Positions 57,070 through 64,000 of a DNA stretch of 64,000 bases are shown here, piece by piece; within the stretch, counting starts at the first letter, position 1; each line of letters starts with the position of its first letter. This stretch comes from Photobacterium gaetbulicola Gung47. GTDB taxonomy: Bacteria > Pseudomonadota > Gammaproteobacteria > Enterobacterales > Vibrionaceae. The notes beneath the pieces were generated by a model. That model saw only the letters and a program-made list of their open reading frames with translations, made no database searches and had not been told where the DNA came from. The stretch lies in NCBI GenBank assembly GCA_000940995.1, contig CP005974.1, positions 310,001 to 374,000 of the forward strand, in the 5' to 3' direction. The position numbers and the translations under genes were made by a program.

Positions 57070-58992
57070 ATGTCGAATCGCAAACAAGCGAGATTGGACG
57101 CGAAACAATTTATCGACTCATTGACCACCCAGGCTTACCCGAACTCCCGGAAAGTCTATGTCACCGGGAGCCGCGAAGATATCCGCGTGCCAATGCGTGA
57201 GATTGCCCTGGCCGATAGCTTGGTCGGTGGAACCAGAGAAGCCCCTGTTTTTGAAACTAATGAACCGGTACGGGTCTATGATACCTCCGGTTTCTATACC
57301 GATCCTGAGCAGCCTGCAAATATCTACACTGGCCTGCCTAAGCTTCGTGAAGGCTGGATCGAGGAACGGGGGGACACCGAGTTGTTGGGCGAGCTGAGTT
57401 CTCAGTTTTCCAAAGAACGCCTGGCCGATGACACCCTTGATGAACTGAGGTTTGAGCAACAGGCGCGCATTCGCCGTGCCAAGCCAGGCAAAAATGTCAC
57501 CCAGCTGCATTATGCCCGCCAGGGGATCATCACTCCTGAGATGGAGTTTATTGCCATTCGTGAAAACATGGGCCGGGCGAAATACCGTGATGAGGTACTA
57601 AACCAGCAGCACCCGGGCATGGCGTTTGGTGCCAACCTGCCAAAAGAAATCACCCCTGAATTTGTCCGCCAAGAAGTCGCTGAAGGCCGGGCAATTATCC
57701 CATCGAATATCAATCACCCTGAAACTGAGCCGATGATCATCGGCCGTAACTTCCTGGTCAAGGTCAACGCCAATATCGGTAACTCGTCTGTCAGTTCGTC
57801 GATTGAAGAGGAAGTGGAGAAGTTGGTGTGGTCGACCCGTTGGGGTGGCGATACCGTCATGGATCTCTCTACCGGTCGTAACATTCACGAAACCCGAGAA
57901 TGGATCATCCGCAACAGCCCGGTGCCGATCGGCACAGTGCCTATGTATCAGGCTCTGGAAAAGGTCAACGGTATTGCTGAGAACCTCAACTGGGAGGTCT
58001 TTCGAGATACCTTGCTCGAGCAAGCTGAGCAGGGCGTGGATTATTTCACTATTCATGCCGGCGTGCTGCTGCGTTATGTCCCGATGACGGCGAAAAGGGT
58101 TACCGGCATTGTCTCGCGCGGTGGCTCTATAATGGCTAAGTGGTGTCTGGCCCATCACAAGGAAAGTTTCCTGTATGAGCATTTCCGGGAGATCTGTGAA
58201 ATCTGTGCCCAGTATGATATCGCCTTGTCACTGGGAGATGGCCTGCGTCCTGGATCGGTGGCTGATGCCAATGATGAAGCGCAGTTCAGCGAGCTGCGTA
58301 CCTTGGGTGAGCTGACCAAAGTTGCCTGGGAATATGATGTTCAGGTGATGATCGAAGGGCCGGGGCATGTACCGATGCACATGATCAAAGAGAACATGGA
58401 AGAGCAGCTCAAGCACTGCCATGAAGCACCGTTTTATACCTTGGGGCCTCTGACGACCGATATTGCACCGGGCTATGACCATATTACCTCCGGCATTGGT
58501 GCAGCCATGATAGGTTGGTATGGCTGTGCCATGCTGTGTTATGTCACACCAAAAGAACATTTGGGCCTACCGAATAAAGAAGATGTAAAGGTGGGGCTGA
58601 TCACGTACAAGCTGTGTGCCCATGCGGCAGACTTAGCAAAAGGCCACCCCGGTGCTCAAGTGCGCGATAACGCCTTGTCGAAGGCTCGCTTTGAGTTCCG
58701 CTGGGAAGATCAATTTAACCTGGCTTTAGATCCTGAAACGGCTCGAGCCTACCATGATGAAACCCTCCCTCAGGAATCCGGCAAGATCGCCCATTTCTGC
58801 TCGATGTGCGGACCGAAATTCTGTTCGATGAAGATCTCGCAAGAAGTCCGTGACTACGCGAGCGGGCTGGAGAAAGCCGGTGATTTGGCCGTGCGGATGT
58901 TGGATGACCCCCTTGAGGGCATGCAGCAAAAAGCCGATGAGTTCCGGGCCAAGGGGAGTGAGTTATATCACCCAATCAAAGAGGAAAGTTAA
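57070..58992 (+). CDS. thiC: HMP-P synthase ThiC
   Basis: Radical-SAM enzyme converting aminoimidazole ribotide to the pyrimidine HMP-P of thiamine. The start at ATG 57070 (MSNRKQARLDAKQFIDSL) has AAAGGA upstream, giving 640 residues; 33 in-frame upstream codons overlap leader RNA and are rejected. GLRPGSVADANDEAQF, EGPGHVPMH and GPLTTDIAPGYDHITSGIGA are family signatures. The C-terminal CSMCGPKFC holds the 4Fe-4S cluster. It is the first gene of thiCEFSGH, and its TAA overlaps the thiE ATG. Confidence 0.97.
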   Translation: MSNRKQARLDAKQFIDSLTTQAYPNSRKVYVTGSREDIRVPMREIALADSLVGGTREAPVFETNEPVRVYDTSGFYTDPEQPANIYTGLPKLREGWIEERGDTELLGELSSQFSKERLADDTLDELRFEQQARIRRAKPGKNVTQLHYARQGIITPEMEFIAIRENMGRAKYRDEVLNQQHPGMAFGANLPKEITPEFVRQEVAEGRAIIPSNINHPETEPMIIGRNFLVKVNANIGNSSVSSSIEEEVEKLVWSTRWGGDTVMDLSTGRNIHETREWIIRNSPVPIGTVPMYQALEKVNGIAENLNWEVFRDTLLEQAEQGVDYFTIHAGVLLRYVPMTAKRVTGIVSRGGSIMAKWCLAHHKESFLYEHFREICEICAQYDIALSLGDGLRPGSVADANDEAQFSELRTLGELTKVAWEYDVQVMIEGPGHVPMHMIKENMEEQLKHCHEAPFYTLGPLTTDIAPGYDHITSGIGAAMIGWYGCAMLCYVTPKEHLGLPNKEDVKVGLITYKLCAHAADLAKGHPGAQVRDNALSKARFEFRWEDQFNLALDPETARAYHDETLPQESGKIAHFCSMCGPKFCSMKISQEVRDYASGLEKAGDLAVRMLDDPLEGMQQKADEFRAKGSELYHPIKEES

Positions 58993-60221
58993 TGAACGCG
59001 TTGTGTTTACCCGATCACTTGGCGCCATTACTGATGCATATCGAGCCGTTGTTGGCAGCGGCTGATAAATACCAGCTTGGTGAAGCCGTCAGTATGGAGT
59101 GGAGCGGATCGGAGGTGGTAGACATTCACCTTGAAGGTGAAACCTTCTCGGTGGCGTTTAATCCGTCTGAAAGTGTGGCGAAGGGGTTGGAAGTGCGTGA
59201 TCAGTGGCTCGCCCCTTATCCGACCTTGGCAGAGATGCAGCAAGAGGTCGCAAAGAATCCAGCTTTGGTGGTTTGCGGTCTGCCGACAGAGCGAGGCTGT
59301 GTCGATATCTGGCACCATCTCGGAGAAGCGCGGGGCGTATATTGCCATCATGCCGGGGCCAGTGAGCCGCAACGAGCCATGCTGCTGGCTGCGCTGGCAT
59401 TGGACTACCCGCTGGAAGATGCGGTCACACTATCGCGTGCCCATGCCCGTGGTTACCTTGAAAGCCATGCTGATGGCTATGGCGAAACCGGATGGCCGAT
59501 GGTGCGCGCCTTGTTTCCGCGCCCGCTGACGGCCAATCATCCTGAATGCAATGAGCTGGGCTGGGCCAGCAAAGAAGTGGCGGTGGCACCGTTTGCGACC
59601 GTAGAACGCGATAAGCTGGCGTTGTATCCGGTGGTCGATACCGCAGAGTGGGTTACTCGTTTGCTGGAGCTGGGGGTGAAGACGACCCAGCTTAGGATCA
59701 AAGATCCGTTTGAGCCCACTTTACCGGCGCAGATCAGCACTATCGTTGAGGCAGGTAAGCAGCATAATGCCCAGGTGTTTGTAAATGACTACTGGCAGTT
59801 GGCCATTGCTCACCAAGCTTATGGTGTTCACCTTGGGCAGGAAGATCTGGAAACGGCTGATCTGGCGGCGATCCAGCAAGCAGGACTGCGGCTAGGTCTC
59901 TCGACCCATGGCTACTACGAAATCCTGCGTGCCGCGGAGTTTGCCCCAAGCTATATCGCACTGGGTCATATCTTCCCGACAACCACTAAGGATATGCCAT
60001 CAAAACCGCAGGGGCTTAACCGCTTGGCGCTTTATCAGAAGCTGATAGGTGACGCGTTCCCAACTGTGGCGATTGGCGGCATTGACTTGACCCGTGCCGA
60101 GCGTGTCTGGCGTACCGGGGTCAGCAGTGTGGCAGTTGTCCGCGCTGTCACCCAAGCCGACGACCCGGCGCAGGCTGTCACGGCATTTGGCGATATCTTA
60201 GTGCGTAACGCGGCCGAGTAG
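58992..60221 (+). CDS. thiE: Thiamine-phosphate synthase with N-terminal extension
   Basis: Joins HMP-PP and thiazole phosphate to thiamine phosphate. It has 409 residues, about twice the usual ~210. The ThiE TIM barrel is the C-terminal half (from about 208): TTQLRIKDPF, VFVNDYWQLAIAHQAYGVHL, GLSTHGYYE, GHIFPTTTKDMPSKPQGL and VAIGGI. The N-terminal ~205 residues include LAALALDYPLEDAVTLSRAH and ESHADGYGETGWP, which recall the end of ThiD-type HMP kinases but lack its nucleotide motifs. The extension's role is unknown. The ATG overlaps thiC by 1 nt. Confidence 0.92.
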   Translation: MNALCLPDHLAPLLMHIEPLLAAADKYQLGEAVSMEWSGSEVVDIHLEGETFSVAFNPSESVAKGLEVRDQWLAPYPTLAEMQQEVAKNPALVVCGLPTERGCVDIWHHLGEARGVYCHHAGASEPQRAMLLAALALDYPLEDAVTLSRAHARGYLESHADGYGETGWPMVRALFPRPLTANHPECNELGWASKEVAVAPFATVERDKLALYPVVDTAEWVTRLLELGVKTTQLRIKDPFEPTLPAQISTIVEAGKQHNAQVFVNDYWQLAIAHQAYGVHLGQEDLETADLAAIQQAGLRLGLSTHGYYEILRAAEFAPSYIALGHIFPTTTKDMPSKPQGLNRLALYQKLIGDAFPTVAIGGIDLTRAERVWRTGVSSVAVVRAVTQADDPAQAVTAFGDILVRNAAE

Positions 60222-60231
60222 GAAGGCAACT

Positions 60232-60993
60232 ATGCTCAGTGATCAGGAATTTCTCCGTTATAACCGTCAGATCATGCTGCCGCAGATCGGCGAATCTGGC
60301 CAGCAGTCACTGTCCGACGCCCAAGTTTTGCTGGTTGGTGCTGGCGGTTTGGGATCGGCTGCGGCTTTGTATCTTGCAGGTGCAGGAGTTGGCAACTTGG
60401 TGATTGCCGATGATGACACTGTCGATAGCTCCAACCTTCAGCGCCAGGTGGTCTATCGCGATAGCGATCAGGGCAAAGCCAAGGCACCGATGGCAGCGGA
60501 GCAGTTGCAGGCGTTAAATCCGCATATCCGTATCCGGGCGGTGAAAGCCCGGCTGGCTGATCAGCGGTTGGCGATGGAGGTATCGCTGGCTGACGTGGTG
60601 CTCGATTGCTCTGATAACTTAGCAACACGATACGCCGTCAATCACGCCTGCTTCAAGGCCAATAAGCCCTTGATATCTGGAGCGGCGATCCGCTGGCAGG
60701 GGCAGTTGATGGTTTTTGATTTCCGGCAGGGAAAAGGACCTTGCTATCACTGCTTGTTTCCGCGCCAGGCTGGGACGATTGATGAACCACAGAACTGCAG
60801 CAATTCCGGGATCGCCGGGCCGGTGGTCGGCACGGTCGGCAATTTGCAGGCATTGGAAACCATTAAATTATTGACCGGTGCTGGCGAGGTGGGCTTTGGC
60901 ACGCTGCGCCAGTTCGATGGTCTGACGATGGGCTGGCAAGCCTTTCAATTACCAACAGATAGAGCGTGCCCGGTTTGCGGCACGGGAGAATAG
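60232..60993 (+). CDS. thiF: ThiS adenylyltransferase
   Basis: E1-like enzyme that adenylates the ThiS C-terminus. It has 253 residues. The ATP-binding GAGGLGSAAALYLAGAGVG is near 37-55, with SSNLQRQVVYRDSDQGKAKA and a DCSDNLATR loop. Zn-type Cys pairs are CYHC and the C-terminal CPVC. It sits 10 bp after thiE and 7 bp before thiS. Confidence 0.96.
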   Translation: MLSDQEFLRYNRQIMLPQIGESGQQSLSDAQVLLVGAGGLGSAAALYLAGAGVGNLVIADDDTVDSSNLQRQVVYRDSDQGKAKAPMAAEQLQALNPHIRIRAVKARLADQRLAMEVSLADVVLDCSDNLATRYAVNHACFKANKPLISGAAIRWQGQLMVFDFRQGKGPCYHCLFPRQAGTIDEPQNCSNSGIAGPVVGTVGNLQALETIKLLTGAGEVGFGTLRQFDGLTMGWQAFQLPTDRACPVCGTGE

Positions 60994-61000
60994 AACCATT

Positions 61001-61219
61001 ATGACGACATCGACGCTGATCCAGGTACGGGTCAATGATAAATCAGTCGAGGTTCCAGAAGGCCAGTCTCTCAGCGCATTGTTGACGCAGCTGGAGATGC
61101 CGGTGCAGGCCACGGCCGTAGCCTTGAACGAAGATATTGTCGCCCGCAGTGAGTGGGAAACAACATTACTAAGCGCCGGCGATCGCATCGCCTTGTTCCA
61201 AGCGATTGCAGGAGGATAA
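61001..61219 (+). CDS. thiS: Sulfur carrier protein ThiS
   Basis: Ubiquitin-like carrier of 72 residues ending AIAGG, the diglycine that becomes a thiocarboxylate and gives sulfur to the thiazole. MPVQATAVALNEDIVARSEW and AGDRIALFQAIAGG are typical. The stop is directly followed by the thiG ATG. Confidence 0.95.
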   Translation: MTTSTLIQVRVNDKSVEVPEGQSLSALLTQLEMPVQATAVALNEDIVARSEWETTLLSAGDRIALFQAIAGG

Positions 61220-61990
61220 ATGCTAACTATCGCTGATAAGACGTTCTCGTCACGCCTGTTTACCGGTACCGGTAAGTATGCCAACCGCCACACCATGGCT
61301 GAATCAATCATCGCTTCGGGCTCCGAGTTAGTGACCATGGCCCTTAAGCGCGTGGATATCGAAAACCGTGATGATGATATCCTGGCGCCGCTAATTGAGG
61401 CTGGGGTAAACCTGCTACCCAATACTTCTGGTGCTAAGAATGCCAAGGAGGCAGTGTTTGCGGCCAAGCTGGCTCGAGAAGCGCTGGGTACCAACTGGTT
61501 GAAATTGGAAATTCACCCGGACCCGAAGTACTTGATGCCTGATCCGATCGAGACGTTGGCGGCGGCGGAAGAGTTGGTCCGTGAAGGATTCATCGTGTTG
61601 CCATACTGTCACGCTGATCCTGTTTTATGTAAGCGCCTGGAAGAGGTGGGTTGTGCGGCGGTGATGCCGCTGGGTGCACCGATTGGCTCCAACAAGGGGT
61701 TGGCTTCGCGCGATTTCCTCGAAATCATCATCGATCAGGCCAAGGTACCGGTGATTGTCGATGCCGGTATTGGTGCGCCATCTCATGCCGCTGAGGCTAT
61801 GGAGATGGGGGCGGATGCAGTGCTGGTAAATACGGCAATTGCAGCGGCAGCCGATCCTGTTGTGATGGGGCGTGCCTTCAAGCTGGCGGTAGAAGGTGGT
61901 CGTATGGCTTATGAGGCGGGTTTGGCGGGAACGGTCAACCATGCTATTGCCTCTAGTCCGCTAACGGCGTTCTTGGATCAGCCAGCTTAA
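61220..61990 (+). CDS. thiG: Thiazole synthase ThiG
   Basis: Forms thiazole phosphate from deoxyxylulose-5-phosphate, dehydroglycine and ThiS sulfur. It has 256 residues. The Schiff-base Lys is in NWLKLEIHPDPKYLMPD, and PIGSNKGLASRDFLE and DAGIGAPSHAAEAMEMGADA form the phosphate-binding side of the barrel. It directly follows thiS and is 10 bp before thiH. Confidence 0.97.
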   Translation: MLTIADKTFSSRLFTGTGKYANRHTMAESIIASGSELVTMALKRVDIENRDDDILAPLIEAGVNLLPNTSGAKNAKEAVFAAKLAREALGTNWLKLEIHPDPKYLMPDPIETLAAAEELVREGFIVLPYCHADPVLCKRLEEVGCAAVMPLGAPIGSNKGLASRDFLEIIIDQAKVPVIVDAGIGAPSHAAEAMEMGADAVLVNTAIAAAADPVVMGRAFKLAVEGGRMAYEAGLAGTVNHAIASSPLTAFLDQPA

Positions 61991-62000
61991 GGAGCTTGCG

Positions 62001-63113
62001 ATGAGTTTCGTTGATGAGTGGAAGCAGCTGGAATGGGATGATATCCGGATGTCCATCTATGGCAAGACGGCGGTGGATGTCGAGCGGGCGCTGCGCAAGC
62101 CCAAGCGTGATCTGGAGGATTTCAAAGCCTTGATCTCACCGGCGGCAGAGCCTTATCTCGAGCAGATGGCGCAGCAGTCGGCAGCATTGACCCGTAAGCG
62201 CTTCGGCCATACGGTGTCGTTTTATATCCCGCTATACCTGTCCAATTTGTGTGCCAATGCGTGTACCTACTGTGGGTTCTCGATGGAAAACCGCATCAAG
62301 CGTCGCACTTTGGATATGGCTGAGATTGAGCGCGAGTGCGAGGCGATCAAGGCCAAGCAGTTCGACAGCATTTTGCTGGTGACCGGTGAACATGAGCGCA
62401 AGGTCGGGATGGAATATTTCCGTGCAGCACTGCCGGCAATCAAATCCCATTTCAGTTATCTGGCAATGGAAGTTCAGCCGCTGGAGCAGGATGAGTATGC
62501 CGAGCTGAAGACCCTCGGCCTGGACGCGGTCATGGTCTACCAGGAAACCTATTGTGCACCGACTTATGCCCAGCATCACTTGCGCGGCAACAAGATGGAC
62601 TTTGAATACCGGCTGGAAACGCCGGATCGTCTGGCCAAGGCTGGCATCGACAAGATTGGTATCGGGGCACTGATTGGCCTCGAGGAGTGGCGTACCGATA
62701 GCTTCTTTGTTGCCGCACATCTGGATTACCTGGAACGAACCTACTGGCAGACCCGTTATTCGATCTCTTTCCCGCGCCTGCGTCCTTGTGAGGGGGGGCT
62801 GCAGCCCAAATCGGTGATGAATGACCGTCAGCTGGTACAGCTGATCTGTGCCTACCGCCTGCTTAATCCTGAAGTAGAGCTATCGCTGTCGACCCGTGAA
62901 TCGGCGCAGTTCCGTGATAATGTGCTGCCCTTGGGGATCACCACGATGTCGGCAGAGTCCAAGACCCAGCCGGGCGGCTATGCCGATGATGTGCCAGAGC
63001 TCGAGCAGTTTGCGATCAGTGATGAGCGCCCGGCTGCCGAAGTGGCCTCGGCGGTTAAGCAACGTGGTTTTGAAGTGGTGTGGAAGGACTGGCACCACGC
63101 CTATTCGGGTTAA
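62001..63113 (+). CDS. thiH: Tyrosine lyase ThiH (2-iminoacetate synthase)
   Basis: Radical-SAM enzyme that cleaves tyrosine to give dehydroglycine for ThiG; its presence instead of ThiO fits an enterobacterial-type pathway. It has 370 residues. The cluster motif is CANACTYCGFS near 84-94, and METQ-like MAVEVQPL and YQETY segments line the barrel. It is the last gene of the thi operon, followed by a strong terminator. No thiD or thiM is nearby. Confidence 0.96.
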   Translation: MSFVDEWKQLEWDDIRMSIYGKTAVDVERALRKPKRDLEDFKALISPAAEPYLEQMAQQSAALTRKRFGHTVSFYIPLYLSNLCANACTYCGFSMENRIKRRTLDMAEIERECEAIKAKQFDSILLVTGEHERKVGMEYFRAALPAIKSHFSYLAMEVQPLEQDEYAELKTLGLDAVMVYQETYCAPTYAQHHLRGNKMDFEYRLETPDRLAKAGIDKIGIGALIGLEEWRTDSFFVAAHLDYLERTYWQTRYSISFPRLRPCEGGLQPKSVMNDRQLVQLICAYRLLNPEVELSLSTRESAQFRDNVLPLGITTMSAESKTQPGGYADDVPELEQFAISDERPAAEVASAVKQRGFEVVWKDWHHAYSG

Positions 63114-63157
63114 CAGACCGTAGTTATTTGGCGCTAAACCTGCAGGGTATAAATAAC

Positions 63158-63196
63158 AAAACGCCCGCACAGCATCCCTGTGCGGGCGTTTTCTTT
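63158..63196. terminator. Bidirectional terminator after thi operon
   Basis: AAAACGCCCGCACAG/CTGTGCGGGCGTTTT, loop CATCC; serves thiH and the convergent aminopeptidase gene. Confidence 0.93.
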
Positions 63197-63252
63197 ACAT
63201 TGTTGGCATTGCAGCAGTTGGTGCTATGCGACCAACAGCAGTTAACTGACTA

Positions 63253-64000
63253 TCACCGTGCTAGCGGGGCGGTTGCCTGCTCAAGCCAAGCTAGATCATC
63301 ACCTTGCAGCGAAGGGCTCAGTACGTCGAACACGGTTTGATGGTAGTTGTTAAGCCAGTTTAGCTCGGCGTCTGTCATCAGAGACAAGTCAACCAGGCGA
63401 CGGTCGATAGGCGCGCGGGTCAGTGACTCGAAGCCCATTACTGTCATGTCGCCGGCGGTTTCGACTTCGACAACCAGCTCTAGGTTTTCGATACGGATCC
63501 CGAAGGCATCTGCACGGTAGTAACCCGGTTCGTTCGACAACACCATACCCGGCAGCAGGGCGGTAGGGTTGTGCACTTTGGCAATGCGCTGCGGACCTTC
63601 GTGAACACTCAGGAAGTGGCCGACGCCATGGCCGGTACCGTGATCGTAATCGAAGCCGTGGGCCCAAAGATGCTGGCGGGCAAGGGCATCAAGCTGTGAG
63701 CCGGTGGTGCCTTTCGGGAAACGGGCAGAGGCCAGGCCAATATGGCCTTTAAGCACCAAGGTGAAGGTCTTTTTCACTTCATCGCCCGGCTTGCCGATGG
63801 CGATGGTTCGGGTGATGTCGGTAGTACCGTCCGGGTACTGGCCGCCTGAATCCACCAGGTAGACGTTGTCCATTTCCAGCACGCTAGGCTCTGGCTGGTT
63901 ATTGTGGTTGTAGTGGCACATCGCCGCATTGCCGGCAGCGGCCGAAATGGTATCGAAGCTGACATCGGTGCAGCTACTGTCTTCGCTGCGGAACTGCCAC
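63253..64000 (-). CDS. M24-family Xaa-Pro aminopeptidase (partial, N-terminus outside window)
   Basis: Metallopeptidase removing N-terminal residues before proline. Only the C-terminal ~248 residues are present; the frame is open to the window edge (WQFRSEDSSCTDVSFDTISA at the left end). The two-metal site is complete: two Asp in VDSGGQYPDGTTDIT, His in GHGVGHFLSVHEGP, Glu in LSNEPGYY and Glu in IRIENLELVVE. The sequence resembles XPNPEP1-like enzymes more than classic E. coli PepP. A bidirectional terminator lies downstream. Confidence 0.92.
   Translation of the reverse strand, partial: WQFRSEDSSCTDVSFDTISAAAGNAAMCHYNHNNQPEPSVLEMDNVYLVDSGGQYPDGTTDITRTIAIGKPGDEVKKTFTLVLKGHIGLASARFPKGTTGSQLDALARQHLWAHGFDYDHGTGHGVGHFLSVHEGPQRIAKVHNPTALLPGMVLSNEPGYYRADAFGIRIENLELVVEVETAGDMTVMGFESLTRAPIDRRLVDLSLMTDAELNWLNNYHQTVFDVLSPSLQGDDLAWLEQATAPLAR

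Overview
This is a near-origin segment of the main chromosome of a gammaproteobacterium, almost certainly Vibrionaceae. The gene order glmS-regulator-glmU-atp-parBA-rsmG-mnmG-oriC-mioC-mnmE-yidCD-rnpA-rpmH-(amino-acid ABC)-dnaA-dnaN-recF-gyrB is the Vibrio/Photobacterium arrangement. Base composition near 50% GC and the protein sequences fit Photobacterium or a close relative, but species level is a guess.

Layout. 1-4.0 kb: amino-sugar and cell-wall precursor genes (glmS, cut by the window edge; a DeoR-type regulator; glmU). 4.2-11.1 kb: the complete F1Fo ATP synthase operon, leftward, atpIBEFHAGDC. 11.3-15.5 kb: parB, parA, rsmG, mnmG. 15.6-15.93 kb: oriC, with 15 GATC sites and DnaA boxes. 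16-20.4 kb: mioC, mnmE, yidC, yidD, rnpA, rpmH. 20.6-22.9 kb: a polar amino-acid ABC importer. 23.2-29.2 kb: rightward dnaA-dnaN-recF-gyrB. 29.3-38.2 kb: ibpA behind a likely RNA thermometer, avtA, glyQS, an OmpA-like lipoprotein, a manganese exporter behind a yybP-ykoY riboswitch, small membrane proteins and tusA. 38.3-46.9 kb: a LysR regulator, acuI, the fatty-acid oxidation operon fadBA, yigZ, trkH and hemG. 47.2-52.6 kb: a complete rRNA operon (16S, tRNA-Ile, tRNA-Ala, 23S, 5S, tRNA-Asp, tRNA-Trp).

The most unusual stretch is 52.5-55.2 kb. Two identical tRNA-Trp genes flank decayed tRNA-Trp remnants, and a group II intron of the bacterial C type sits directly behind a terminator hairpin; its reverse-transcriptase gene carries a frameshift. 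Beyond it lie a CLC-family anion transporter and the thiamine operon thiCEFSGH under a TPP riboswitch, with an enlarged ThiE. The window ends inside an M24 aminopeptidase gene.

Functional links. oriC, the DnaA boxes and GATC clusters at dnaA and mioC, parAB, and six parS-like sites between 26 and 37 kb together form the replication-initiation and origin-segregation centre. Around them are highly expressed growth genes (ATP synthase, rRNA, rpmH, rnpA, gyrB), the usual gene-dosage arrangement near an origin. No new multi-gene defence or biosynthetic system was recognised. The notable items are RNA regulators, the parS cluster, and the tRNA-Trp/intron island.
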